A stretch of DNA of 64,000 bases. Source: Kiritimatiellaeota bacterium B1221. GTDB lineage: Bacteria > Verrucomicrobiota > Kiritimatiellia > SS1-B-03-39 > UBA6053. Positions 18,261 through 27,533 of this stretch are shown here, in pieces. Location: the NCBI GenBank assembly GCA_029269125.1, contig JARHXX010000004.1, positions 124,001 through 188,000 of the forward strand, read 5' to 3'. The translations under genes were made by a program, and so were the position numbers. Numbering within the stretch: position 1 is the first letter of the stretch; each line of letters starts with the position of its first letter. The notes under the pieces are model-generated. The model was given only the letters and a program-made list of their open reading frames with translations, was not told the origin of the DNA and ran no database searches.

Positions 18261-18282
18261 TAAAAGATACATGTACCTTATA
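18261..18282. promoter_or_regulatory. Operator 2 (22-bp imperfect palindrome)
   Basis: This matches operator 1 at 20 of 22 positions (core AAGATACATGTACCTT). The two centres are 76 bp apart, about seven helical turns, which would permit DNA looping. Confidence 0.65.
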
Positions 18283-18566
18283 AGGGGGGGTAAGCATGAG
18301 GTTTTGCAGCTGGAGGCTCTTTGCTGATTTTGCCCGGAGTGGTTTTGATCTGATTTAGTTTGATGCGGATGAGGATGGGTGTTGGGATCTGGAGTGGAAG
18401 TGGGAGCGGATTCGATTAGGATGAGGATGAGCATTTGAAATAAAGCGGGGAGAGGCGGGGTGAAGCGTAGTTCTCCCTTGACAGGAAGGGCGGGAAAGAG
18501 ATACATTTACGCAAATGTTGTGTTCATCGAAAGATGTGTATTTTTGTTAATGTATTGGAGAGTTTT
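18283..18566. other. Intergenic region upstream of GH16 gene
   Basis: Gene-free. It contains a low-complexity stretch with GGATGAGGATG repeated (about 18366-18430), a half-operator AGATACAT (18499-18506) and a palindrome ACATTT-ACGC-AAATGT (18503-18518) close to the GH16 start. The palindrome could be a further regulatory site. No confident promoter was identified. Confidence 0.4.
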
Positions 18567-20843
18567 ATGAAGAAGTTCTGTCGTTTGATTTTAGGGTGTT
18601 GGATGCCGCTCGTTTGTATGGGAGCCACGCCTGCGGGCGATTTGCCGCTTATCGATTTTAACCAGGCCGATGTAGCGGAATATGTGGCGGAAAATGGGGC
18701 GGTGCGGTCTTTTGTTGAAACGGAGGAGGGGCTCATATTGCAGATGCAACTCGAGACCGCCCGGAATTATCCTGGGGTGGCGGTGTATCCCAGGGAGGGA
18801 CGCTGGGATCTGTCTGAGTATTCGGGGGTGGAAGTGGAGGTGGAGAATTTGTCTGATGTCACGGTGAGAGTGGTGTTACGTGTCGATAACAATGGCGCGA
18901 ACGGGAAGGAGCACTGTAATGCGGAGTGGATTCGCATACATCCGGGAACCACGGCTCAATTACCGGTGATGTTTGGACGGGCATATGGCAACAAAGGTCC
19001 TGAGCTGGACACCTCCAATATTGTGGCGTTACAGATTTTTGCAGGGAAAAGCACTGCGGAACGTAGCTTGGCTGTTCATTCGGTTAGGGCATTTTCAGGT
19101 GACCGAAAACCGGTGCAACCTCCGAAAAAAGCGCCGAAAGTGAAATTGAAACCGGTGCAGGTGGATGGTTATCCGTTCCATATCAATCTGGAGGAAAAGC
19201 CTGCCATCGTGGGATTGGATGGCGGGAGTTTCACCCGTGATCCTGCCCGGGTAATTGAAGGAGCGGTTTCTCTGTATGGCGATTCAAAAGGAAAGGATCG
19301 GCCCTGGTTTGAGTTTGCCAAAACCGCCCCCGGTATTTTTGAGCCGGGTTATAAATATACGGTCACCTACAAATACCGAATTTTGACCCGTGAACCGGGT
19401 GCGCAGGTTTATGCTTTCATGCGTTCTCAGGCACAGGGCTGGGGTCGTTGGGATCGGGGGTGGACCAATATTTCTGAAGAGGCGATGGCATCTGATGAGC
19501 TGCAAACCGGAGAACTGACTTTCGGTTTGCAGACACAAAATGATTATCAACTGAACTTCGGCATTAAAGGCAATGCATCTGTGGTCATCGATGAGATCAA
19601 AATTGTCCGCGGGGAAGCTTTTGTGGAAGTGGATCTTGAGGACCAAAGAATTCAGGCGATTCCTGAAGCGGCAACGCTTTATCGGAGCTGGGATTTTGAA
19701 TCGGCGGATGCTGAACTGCGGCTCCGCGATCCCCGGGCTTTGGTGGAAGAGGGCGCTTTGGCAGGAAAGACCAGTTTACTTTTGGATAGCATGGCTTCCA
19801 ATCAAAGGTGGAACGTGGCTTTGTCTGTGCCTAAAGAAATCCTGCCCGGAGGATATCGATACTATGTCCATCTGAAATCGGATGCGGTGGCATGGGGGCA
19901 GGGGAAACCTTATGCGTACATTGTGGTGAAGGAAGCCCAAGGAAAGCGAAAGGATATTGTCTGGAAACGCTGGCGCGGGCCGGTTGGGGTTCCGCATTCG
20001 GTTTATACCGCTTTTGATGTGCCTGAAGATCAATCCGCGGCCTTGGATGTGGCGGTGTTTAAGCAGGGCAAGGTTTTGATTGATGATTTGGTTATTCGTC
20101 GTGAACCCCTGGCTGAAAAAGCGATTACAACCCATCAGGCAATTGTGCCGGAAGAGTCGGTTTTGGTTTGGAGCGATGAGTTCGATGGCGAGACATTGGA
20201 TGAACAAAAGTGGTCTGCCACCCGTCAACCCCGTACCGGTGGATGGTGGAATCCGGATAATGTCTCTGTGGAAGATGGAAATTTGGTACTGACTTTTTCC
20301 AAAAAAGACGGTGTCTACTCAATGGGGGAAGTTAACACCGCGAAGAGTTTTACTTTTCGATACGGGTATGTGGAAGCCCGGATGAAATTACCGGAGGAGC
20401 CGGGACACTGGCCCGGTATTTGGCTGATGGGTGCCGGTGTCAAAAGTGTGGGCAATGAGGGTCGGGACGGGACCGAAATTGATATTGTCGAATGCCCGTT
20501 TAACGGCAAGGACATCGCCAGCCACGCGCTGCATTGGGATGGCTACGGATTGGATCATCAGTCGCAGGGGCATCATCCGGAGGTGCCCGGGCTGCAGGAA
20601 GGGTTCCATACTTTTGCGGTCAACTGGTCTCCGGAAGGATATATCTTCTTTATTGATGGTAAAGAAACCTGGCGCACGGATGCCGGCGGGGTTTGTCGTA
20701 TCCCCTTGCATATTATCTTATCCGACGAAATGGGCGGATGGTCAGGTGACCCCAGTAAAGCCAAAAATCTTCCGGACCGGACCTACATTGATTACATCCG
20801 GGTGTGGCAATCTCCGGAACAGATTGAGTTGAACAAGGAATGA
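18567..20843 (+). CDS. GH16 family glycosidase with N-terminal binding modules, secreted
   Basis: A 758-residue secreted enzyme. The start at 18567 (MKKFCRLILG) is preferred over 18534 because TTGGAG sits six bases upstream and a clean signal peptide follows (cleavage near MGATPAG). Residues about 30-170 and 190-510 are beta-sandwich, carbohydrate-binding-like modules. Residues about 525-755 form the GH16 jelly roll: VLVWSDEFDGETLD, GHWPGIWLMG, then the catalytic EIDIVE (Glu637 nucleophile, Asp639, Glu642 acid/base) and HTFAVNWSPEGYIFFIDG. GH16 enzymes cleave beta-1,3/1,4-glucans, porphyran, agar or carrageenan. The laminarinase-like motif suggests a beta-glucan but does not prove it. It is divergent from and probably controlled by the GntR/LacI regulator. 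Confidence 0.9.
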   Translation: MKKFCRLILGCWMPLVCMGATPAGDLPLIDFNQADVAEYVAENGAVRSFVETEEGLILQMQLETARNYPGVAVYPREGRWDLSEYSGVEVEVENLSDVTVRVVLRVDNNGANGKEHCNAEWIRIHPGTTAQLPVMFGRAYGNKGPELDTSNIVALQIFAGKSTAERSLAVHSVRAFSGDRKPVQPPKKAPKVKLKPVQVDGYPFHINLEEKPAIVGLDGGSFTRDPARVIEGAVSLYGDSKGKDRPWFEFAKTAPGIFEPGYKYTVTYKYRILTREPGAQVYAFMRSQAQGWGRWDRGWTNISEEAMASDELQTGELTFGLQTQNDYQLNFGIKGNASVVIDEIKIVRGEAFVEVDLEDQRIQAIPEAATLYRSWDFESADAELRLRDPRALVEEGALAGKTSLLLDSMASNQRWNVALSVPKEILPGGYRYYVHLKSDAVAWGQGKPYAYIVVKEAQGKRKDIVWKRWRGPVGVPHSVYTAFDVPEDQSAALDVAVFKQGKVLIDDLVIRREPLAEKAITTHQAIVPEESVLVWSDEFDGETLDEQKWSATRQPRTGGWWNPDNVSVEDGNLVLTFSKKDGVYSMGEVNTAKSFTFRYGYVEARMKLPEEPGHWPGIWLMGAGVKSVGNEGRDGTEIDIVECPFNGKDIASHALHWDGYGLDHQSQGHHPEVPGLQEGFHTFAVNWSPEGYIFFIDGKETWRTDAGGVCRIPLHIILSDEMGGWSGDPSKAKNLPDRTYIDYIRVWQSPEQIELNKE

Positions 20844-20859
20844 GTAATTCTCAAAATCA

Positions 20860-20890
20860 AATGGCCCCGTCTGGGGCCATTTTGGTTTTT
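20860..20890 (+). terminator. Rho-independent terminator after GH16 gene
   Basis: Hairpin AATGGCCCC/GGGGCCATT is followed by a T-rich run, 16 bases after the stop codon. Confidence 0.8.
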
Positions 20891-21131
20891 GATGTTTGGT
20901 GTTTCGGATTCAGATCAGGAAGGGAGCGATCTCCACTTTCCGGTTTTACCTGTTACCACTGCTGAGACAGTGGCCGCATGGATTGTCGGCTTTATTATCA
21001 GACGCCTGCACAGTCACAAGTGACTTGCAGGAGTGGTATGGAAAAGTGAACTTTACGGGGCATGTCAACATATCCGGTGTTGGGGTTAGATGTTCCATGT
21101 GCAATGTGAAGTTCCTCTGCGGAGAGATCGC

Positions 21132-23549
21132 TTACGCGACAGGCGTCTCATTTGTTTCGTGATAGCAGCGGATTTCGTATACCTGGGCACTTTGATCTCC
21201 GTTTGTGTTTTCGACCACCAGGCGCATTTCCTGACTGCTGATGGATGCGAAATTGTGGATGCGGTGGCGTTGATAGTTGTTTTTTATGCGCAGGACCGCT
21301 TCCCATTTTCCGTCGATCCTCGCTTCAATTCGATAGTCTTTGGGGCATTGTGCATCGCGGTAGAAGGGTGCGTATGCGTGGTATTCACGTAAAAGGTGTC
21401 CGGGGAAACTGAGTTCGATCCGGTTGAGGGTGGTCTCTTTGTCCCAGGTCCATTGAAGGGTTTGAGGCAGAGGCTGGTTGGGATCCGACGCCCACAAGTT
21501 GGTGTGGGTGTGGGGGCGGCTGGCTCCGCGGGAAATGCTTTGGGCTGGAAAGCAATTTTGTGGAGGGCTGACCTTGAAGCTGAGGGTGGAGCCGTTGTCA
21601 AATCGGCGGTATTTATTTTCACCAATTTGGTAGCTTCCCACATGACCGGGGATCACACGGCCGGCAACATGCCAGATGACCTGTGGGTTTTTATCAAGTG
21701 CCACCCGCACAAAAGCGCCTTGTTCGGGGAGGGCGTTGGCGGGCAGCCGGATTTCCCAGGGAATCCATTGTTTTTTCCCGGGAGGGAGTCTGAGACTTCC
21801 TTTGGACAGGCTGGGGCCCGCGTGGACGCGGTAATCCCAGATATGATCGACTGCCTGAAGATCCAAATGGATCGTCTGGATCTCGGAACCGGTGTTGGTG
21901 AGGCATAAAGAAATTGTTTCGATTCCGGCTGTACCCACCCCAATCAGCTGCGCCTTTTTCACGTCCATGATTTCGTGCTGATATTGTGGCTGGTCCCGCC
22001 ATATCTGCAGGCCCTCATGTGCACCTTCACTGTCGGGACCGGCCCCGCTGAGTTGCCATTCACTCTCTGCCTCAAACTGTGCTGCTGGGGCGAGATCTTG
22101 TGTATCCTCACGGGTGATGCCGGGTAAAAAACATCCCTCGCGTAATAAGATTTGCTGAATATCGCGGATGGATTCCCCGCGGGTCACTTCAATCGGATTG
22201 ACATTCAGACGGATGGATTGGGCTGCGGCCAAACCGGCGGCCTGTCCCAGCAAAGCGGTTGTGCCCATCACCCGCAGGGTTCCCAATGCGGCATGGGTGC
22301 AGCTGATGTTTCTTCCCGCCATCATCAGGTTGGGTACATCTTTGCTGATGAGGGACCGAAGGGGGAGACCATAGGGGCCGCAATAGCTGGATACGGCATA
22401 ATCGGTGAAGGTGTTATAATGTTCCGCGTTGCTGGGTTCGGCTGATGGGGCCAGTAAACCGCCGGGGGTGTGCAGATCGATAAACCATCCGCCGAAGGCG
22501 ATTTCATCTTCAAATTTTGTCTTTTGCTGAATGTCATGCTCGGTGACCAGCACTTCGCCCATGATACGGCGGCTTTCGCGTTTCCCGGGAACCTGACCGA
22601 TCCAGTCGAGCGCATAGTTGCGGGTTCGCTCCATCATGTTGGGATCTTTGTTTTTCATCCAATCCCAGACCCCGAGAGTGTGGCGAGTGAGTTCATGCCG
22701 TATGTTTTCATTATCGTGAATGGTATGGTGGGGTACCCCGATTTCCAGCCACCAGAATCCGCCACGCTCCTCTTTGGGGAGTCGGCCTTGTTCGTAAAAG
22801 AATCCTGGATCTTCGTGTTTTACGGCCCATTCGGGCGGGGTGAAGGGAACGGGACGTCCCATATTTTTGCAGCGGAAATGGATGGAATTTCCCATGGTGT
22901 CGGCGGAGGCCTGATCCGGCGCATGCGGCTCACCGAATTCCGCTTTTCCTTCCGACCCCATACGCCACTCGCAACCGGCGCGGTCGGCGACAATGCCGTC
23001 GCCGGTACAGTCAATGAAGCGTTTTGCAAACAGCTGTAGTTGGACTTCCGCATTCTGGGTATGGGCAGTAATGCCCGCGAGGGGAATGTGATTTGTGTTA
23101 TGGGCGGGGCGGTGATAATAGCCCATGGAAAGGTCGGCGGTATCGGCTGCATTGTGCACCCCTTGAGCGGTTTGATTGCCGGCCATGATGACATCCGAAA
23201 AGTCGGTGTTGAGGTGAAGGATCAAATTTTCAGTTTCGACGGCGAGGTCGTACATCACCATATCCCAGACCGAATTGGTCCATCCGTTTTCGTAGACTTC
23301 CGCATGATTGACGGCCCGTTCCTCAATCAGCAATTCAGAGATAATACCGGTTTCACGTGCATAGGCATGGAAGGCGGCGGCCCCGTGAGGGGTGACGCCG
23401 ATTTCGGATGAGGAATTCCCGCCAAAGACGGGACGGTTGTGGATCAGTGCGGTTTTGGCTCCGTTGCGGGCGGCCTCCACTGCGGCGCAGAATCCGGCCA
23501 GTCCGCCACCGATTACGACCACATCATAGTTTTCTTTTTGAATTTTCAT
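21132..23549 (-). CDS. FAD-dependent oxidoreductase (FAD_oxidored family) with C-terminal discoidin-like domain
   Basis: An 805-residue protein. The N-terminus YDVVVIGGGLAGFCAAVEAARNG is a Rossmann FAD-binding motif (GGGLAG at about 14-19), followed by PVFGGNSSSEIG, and FIDCTGDGIVADRAGCEW. LMMAGRNISCTHAALGTLRVMGTTALLGQAAG closes the flavin site, as in the family of large FAD-dependent enzymes common in PVC bacteria. The last 170 residues look like an F5/8-type (discoidin) sugar-binding domain (LNRIELSFPG, YRIEARIDGKW, MRLVVENTNGD). No signal peptide is seen. It follows the GH30 gene by 18 bases on the same strand, so the two are one operon. The substrate is unknown; oxidation of a sugar or glycoside is inferred from context only. 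Confidence 0.82.
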   Translation of the reverse strand: MKIQKENYDVVVIGGGLAGFCAAVEAARNGAKTALIHNRPVFGGNSSSEIGVTPHGAAAFHAYARETGIISELLIEERAVNHAEVYENGWTNSVWDMVMYDLAVETENLILHLNTDFSDVIMAGNQTAQGVHNAADTADLSMGYYHRPAHNTNHIPLAGITAHTQNAEVQLQLFAKRFIDCTGDGIVADRAGCEWRMGSEGKAEFGEPHAPDQASADTMGNSIHFRCKNMGRPVPFTPPEWAVKHEDPGFFYEQGRLPKEERGGFWWLEIGVPHHTIHDNENIRHELTRHTLGVWDWMKNKDPNMMERTRNYALDWIGQVPGKRESRRIMGEVLVTEHDIQQKTKFEDEIAFGGWFIDLHTPGGLLAPSAEPSNAEHYNTFTDYAVSSYCGPYGLPLRSLISKDVPNLMMAGRNISCTHAALGTLRVMGTTALLGQAAGLAAAQSIRLNVNPIEVTRGESIRDIQQILLREGCFLPGITREDTQDLAPAAQFEAESEWQLSGAGPDSEGAHEGLQIWRDQPQYQHEIMDVKKAQLIGVGTAGIETISLCLTNTGSEIQTIHLDLQAVDHIWDYRVHAGPSLSKGSLRLPPGKKQWIPWEIRLPANALPEQGAFVRVALDKNPQVIWHVAGRVIPGHVGSYQIGENKYRRFDNGSTLSFKVSPPQNCFPAQSISRGASRPHTHTNLWASDPNQPLPQTLQWTWDKETTLNRIELSFPGHLLREYHAYAPFYRDAQCPKDYRIEARIDGKWEAVLRIKNNYQRHRIHNFASISSQEMRLVVENTNGDQSAQVYEIRCYHETNETPVA

Positions 23550-23567
23550 AATATTTAAAACCTGGAG

Positions 23568-25433
23568 TTATTTCTGAGTCCAGAATTCCCAGCTGAGGGG
23601 AGGGAGGGTTAAGTGGAGGGTGTCAGTTGTTTGGCTGTCGAGCAGGAGGCCCCGGGTGTCTGTTCCCCGTTCAAAGGGCGTATACCGGACTCCTGTCCAG
23701 TTTCCTGTGGGAAGATTGGTTTTGATTTCAACCGCATGACTTGCCTGCGGATGTGAATTGGAGATCACCACCGTGTATTTATGGTCGGGGCGTTTAAAGG
23801 CGAGGACCCGGGAGGTGGACGAATCCTGAGTGTCTTCCAGATCAATGCATACGCTGTCCCAGGGGATTTGTTTGGCGAAGCTCCCCACCGCATTCCAGTT
23901 AAAGTCGTTGTAGATCCAGTGACCCGGTTGCAGTTGTGAACGCAGGTTTTCCATTTTGACGGCTTGGGAATAAATTTCGATGGGGCTGTTGATGCCGACC
24001 TGGATTCCCTGTCCTTCGGGTGCGTCTTCCAGCAACTTCACAAACAGTGCGTGTGGAGGTCTGAAGCATCCGTTTTCCTGATGGGTATTTTCAGGAAAGT
24101 GGATGGTTTCGTTTCCTTGCGTAATTTTTTTGTAGATCACATCTCTTTGTCCGCCGGCGTATTCGCTGTGGGCGTCCGTTCGCACATACCCGTCTTCCGG
24201 ATTGAATGTGCTTTCGGATCTTTCATCGACCACGAGATAGATTTCGGCGGGGGTGCTGAACACCAGGGAGAAGGCCAGGCCGGGGGATTGTGCACCTTCT
24301 CTGCGGGTGACGTTCACCAGTTCGGCATCCTGAAGTTCTTCGGGAATGAATGTGAATTCCGGCCCGTTTACCCAGCGTTGTTTGGCTTTTACGGAACGGG
24401 TTCCGGTGGGAGCCTCTTCAGGGGATTTCCAATATCCCAGGGAGTAGCCGGAGGCTTCAGAATTGGTAATAGGTTTCAACGCGTGCAGCCAGAACCAGGT
24501 CGGATTCTCCCCCACTTGAAAGCTGTTGATGATATGTTCCACGGTGTTCAGGCAGCGTTCGGGGGTGGCGGTGCCGGTTAAATATTCGTATTCATTCTGA
24601 AACCAGGGGCGGTAGGGGAGTTCGTCACGAATTCTGCTGTGGCGGGCTTTGATATCATCAGCGGGCTGACCAATGATATGTATTACGTAGGCATCCACCA
24701 GTTTCGCAATTTCGGGTTGATCCATCACGGTCGCGATCTTGCAAGGAAAGCCTCCTTCGGTATCGGCAAAAAGCAGGATGGACGGATCGTATCTGCGAAC
24801 GGCCCTGGCCACTGCCGTGTAGGCGGCGATATAGTCTGTGGTGTCGTAAGCGCAGGTGCTGTAAGAACTGTGTCCGATGTTGGGTTCATTCTGGAGGCCG
24901 AACATTTTGGTGGGGATGCCTGCGGCTCTGAGCGTTTTGATGTCATCGACAACGGCATCGGCAAAATCCTGAAGAAACTGATCTACATCTCCGAGGTAGT
25001 CTTCATCGTGTTGAAAGTCCGGACCAAAACAGCGAAGGGTTCCGCCCGGATAGGCGCGATTGGATTTCCAAAAAGGAGCAGGGGACCAATATTCAAAGGA
25101 CAGGCCTTCTATGTGGGCACGGTCCAGCAACTCCCGCAGTTCATTCAGCTGCTCAGGCCAGCGAGGTTGCATGCGTTTTTCTTCGTCATCCAGACCCCGC
25201 CAGTACAATCCTCCCGCGAGACGGCAATACCGGAATCCTTTTAACATTTCGTCTGCAAACCGCTTTCGTTCTTCGGGCAGCAGATCATGGGGAACGCTGG
25301 AGAAGGATTCCGGCAGTCCATTGTTTCCGGAACCAATCGAGTCGGATTGAATTTCGATGCCGATCCCCAGAATAACTTGCTTTTCTTTTTCGGGAATGAG
25401 GGTGATGTGGTGGGGGAATTTGTTGGATTTCAT
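23568..25433 (-). CDS. Glycoside hydrolase family 30-like enzyme, cytoplasmic
   Basis: A 621-residue clan GH-A enzyme. Motifs fit GH30: FEYWSPAPFWKSN, then FGLQNEPN with Glu183 as acid/base, and WFQNEYEYLTG with Glu281 as nucleophile. The C-terminal part is the beta-sandwich usual in this family, ending in LPPLSWEFWTQK. No signal peptide is visible. GH30 members include beta-glucosylceramidase, beta-1,6-glucanase, beta-fucosidase and beta-xylanase types; the subfamily cannot be set from sequence reading. It is upstream of and co-transcribed with the FAD-oxidoreductase. IclR and AraC regulators lie just upstream on the same strand and may control it. Confidence 0.82.
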   Translation of the reverse strand: MKSNKFPHHITLIPEKEKQVILGIGIEIQSDSIGSGNNGLPESFSSVPHDLLPEERKRFADEMLKGFRYCRLAGGLYWRGLDDEEKRMQPRWPEQLNELRELLDRAHIEGLSFEYWSPAPFWKSNRAYPGGTLRCFGPDFQHDEDYLGDVDQFLQDFADAVVDDIKTLRAAGIPTKMFGLQNEPNIGHSSYSTCAYDTTDYIAAYTAVARAVRRYDPSILLFADTEGGFPCKIATVMDQPEIAKLVDAYVIHIIGQPADDIKARHSRIRDELPYRPWFQNEYEYLTGTATPERCLNTVEHIINSFQVGENPTWFWLHALKPITNSEASGYSLGYWKSPEEAPTGTRSVKAKQRWVNGPEFTFIPEELQDAELVNVTRREGAQSPGLAFSLVFSTPAEIYLVVDERSESTFNPEDGYVRTDAHSEYAGGQRDVIYKKITQGNETIHFPENTHQENGCFRPPHALFVKLLEDAPEGQGIQVGINSPIEIYSQAVKMENLRSQLQPGHWIYNDFNWNAVGSFAKQIPWDSVCIDLEDTQDSSTSRVLAFKRPDHKYTVVISNSHPQASHAVEIKTNLPTGNWTGVRYTPFERGTDTRGLLLDSQTTDTLHLTLPPLSWEFWTQK

Positions 25434-25521
25434 AACAATGGGTTGGTCGCTGTTTCAAAAATTCTGTAGCCGCCTGAGGCAATGGATCTGTTATTGGGGC
25501 CGCGAAAACGCATGAAATCCT

Positions 25522-26250
25522 TTAATCCTTTTGTGGACAAAGTTTTTGAATGCCTTCGGTTAAGCAGATTCCGGATTGGCTGGGTGAAATGATTTTTTTC
25601 TGACTAAACACGGCCAAGGCGTAGTGGCGTCCATCCCGGTCAAATACGCGGGCGGCATTGCTTTTATTCAGTCCGACTCCCTTTAAATATACTTCAGCCC
25701 GGGCAGTGCTTGTCGCCTCACTTTCTTCCCACAGCGTTTTAATTTCCCGAGGCGGGCATCCTTCTTTTTTGAGAAGGCGGGAGAAGGCATCCTTCCCTTG
25801 GATGGCGGCCAGACAGCGACCCATAGAGGATTGCGAAATGGGAAAAGATCCTAATTCGACCATCTCGATCCCCGCATCCACATTTTCCTCAATTTTTGCC
25901 AGATATAAGAGATTGCCCTGCTCGAGGGTTGCCACTGAAAAACCGTAGGCGTACTTTCGATGCAGCTCATTGCAGACATTTACCGCTTCTTTTACGATGG
26001 GAAAACTGGTCATCGCAATCCCGGCTAAACGTAAAATGCCCAAGTCCAGTGCGAAGCTGTGGTAGCTGGGTTTATGCACCAGTCCTGACTGTTGCAGGGA
26101 TTGCAGCAGGCGGGAGACGGAACTTTGGTTTATGCCCAATTCAGCGGCAATGGCAGAGGCAGAGCTTGCGCCCCCCTCTGCCAAAATCTCCAGTATCCGT
26201 ATCCCGCGGTTAAAGCTTTGTCGTCCTGCACTTTGTTGATTGTTCGTCAT
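25522..26250 (-). CDS. IclR-family transcriptional regulator
   Basis: A 242-residue regulator with an N-terminal winged helix (GIRILEILAEGG, AIAAELGINQSSVSRLLQSLQQSGLV) and the C-terminal IclR effector domain (YGFSVATLEQGNLLYLAKIEENVDAGI, FPISQSSMGRCLAAIQG, AARVFDRDGRHYALAVFS). The length is usual. It lies 88 bases upstream of the GH30 gene on the same strand, so it probably regulates GH30 plus oxidoreductase, or is co-transcribed with them. The effector is likely a small sugar acid or aldehyde, by analogy only. Confidence 0.9.
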   Translation of the reverse strand: MTNNQQSAGRQSFNRGIRILEILAEGGASSASAIAAELGINQSSVSRLLQSLQQSGLVHKPSYHSFALDLGILRLAGIAMTSFPIVKEAVNVCNELHRKYAYGFSVATLEQGNLLYLAKIEENVDAGIEMVELGSFPISQSSMGRCLAAIQGKDAFSRLLKKEGCPPREIKTLWEESEATSTARAEVYLKGVGLNKSNAARVFDRDGRHYALAVFSQKKIISPSQSGICLTEGIQKLCPQKD

Positions 26251-26480
26251 GTGTACAGGGCTTAATCATGCCTAATAGGCATAGTCAAGAATGGAGTTTG
26301 AACGGATTCACCTTGTGTCGAGGGGGGGAAGATTCAGGGACGAAGTTTGGTTTTCGTACCTTGCAGCACTTTGGATTGCCTAAGGGTATAGAGGAATCCA
26401 GATGGCCCCATCCGCTTTCGTGCCACTGTAAACCACCGTTTTTATATTTAAATTCCCGCCCTTCGCTGGAGCGGGGGGGG
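26251..26480. other. Intergenic region between IclR and AraC genes
   Basis: No gene. A hairpin with arms CCCGC/GCGGG is present at about 26456-26474, close behind the AraC-family stop codon, and may end that transcript; it has no strong T run. Confidence 0.3.
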
Positions 26481-27329
26481 CTATGGGCCTGGTCGGGCTT
26501 TGGCCCGCATTTCAGTGGGGGATTGCCCCATGTGCTTTTTGAAAAAAGCGGAAAAGGCGAGGGGATCCGAATAGCCGGTGCGCCTGGCAATTTCTCCGAT
26601 GGGTAAATCTGTTTGGCAGATCAGAGCGATGGCTTCGTTTCTTCTTAAGCTTAACAGCCATTGCAGTGGGGATTCGCCGGTGGCCTGCTTAAAGACCCTT
26701 GAAAAGTGCCGGACACTGCCTCCGGAAATTTTGACCAGATCATCCAGCGTTATTTTCTCACTGATGTGTGCCCGCATGTAGGTGATGGCCTTTTGTACTG
26801 CGAGGGGGTTGCTGCTGTTGCTGGATGCAGAGGCCTCGAGGATCAATTGATAGAGCAGCATCGAAAGCTTCTGTTGAAAGCCCGGTTGCTGCTGTTGGGT
26901 CTGGTGGCCGATCTCCCGGAAAATTGCCTGTATTTTGGAAGGGTTTTCAAAACGGATCACCTGGGGTTTGTGCAGGCCCACGGACTGTAGTATGGCATTG
27001 ATGCAGGTGGAGCGGATATTCACAAAACGTTTGTGGGCGTATCCTGAGGGCCCCACATTATAATCGTGGGGAAGTGCACGGTGGAGAATGAACATCTCTC
27101 CGGCCCCGACCAGGTAATCGGTGACGTTTTCCCGGTACACCAGGTTTCCGCTTACAATGAATTCGAATACGGTGATGTCTGAATAATGACATTTCAGGGG
27201 CTGATCGACGACCGTGCGGTCATGTCCATATCCTGACAAGGAAAGCGGGTAATCTCTCCCGTTTTCTTGTGGAGCAATATGTAAATAGTTGCCTTTTTCC
27301 AGTCTGGAGATGAGTGATGATTTTGTCAC
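26481..27329 (-). CDS. AraC-family transcriptional regulator
   Basis: A 282-residue regulator. The N-terminal cupin-like domain (about 30-150) includes a YLVGAGEMFILHRALPHDYN segment typical of AraC sugar-sensing domains. The C-terminal double helix-turn-helix (about 180-278) reads ITLDDLVKISGGSVRHFSRVFKQATG, IGEIARRTGYSDPLAFSAFFKKHMGQSP. It is divergent from the GH74-like gene across 204 bases, so regulation of that gene and its partner is the simplest inference. It could alternatively act on the downstream IclR/GH30 genes. Confidence 0.9.
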   Translation of the reverse strand: MTKSSLISRLEKGNYLHIAPQENGRDYPLSLSGYGHDRTVVDQPLKCHYSDITVFEFIVSGNLVYRENVTDYLVGAGEMFILHRALPHDYNVGPSGYAHKRFVNIRSTCINAILQSVGLHKPQVIRFENPSKIQAIFREIGHQTQQQQPGFQQKLSMLLYQLILEASASSNSSNPLAVQKAITYMRAHISEKITLDDLVKISGGSVRHFSRVFKQATGESPLQWLLSLRRNEAIALICQTDLPIGEIARRTGYSDPLAFSAFFKKHMGQSPTEMRAKARPGP

Positions 27330-27533
27330 AAATCTTTCGTATCATTCCTCACATTTAAAAAGCAAGCTGTAATTTTGGGCTTCGTGGGATGTGAAACCGA
27401 CGGGGAGTAAGCGATTTTAATGTAAAAAACAGCCACCCGAATCTCTATGTACAATTCCGCCGGCCCTGGTGTATGTTTTGGATCTGTATGTTATAAAATC
27501 GAATTAGATATATCCTCCATCCCTCCTGTGAAT

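Noticed and set aside
18255..18506. 83-codon minus-strand frame with a hydrophobic stretch
   Set aside because: It runs through the operator and low-complexity region, has a repetitive His/Pro composition and no ribosome binding site.
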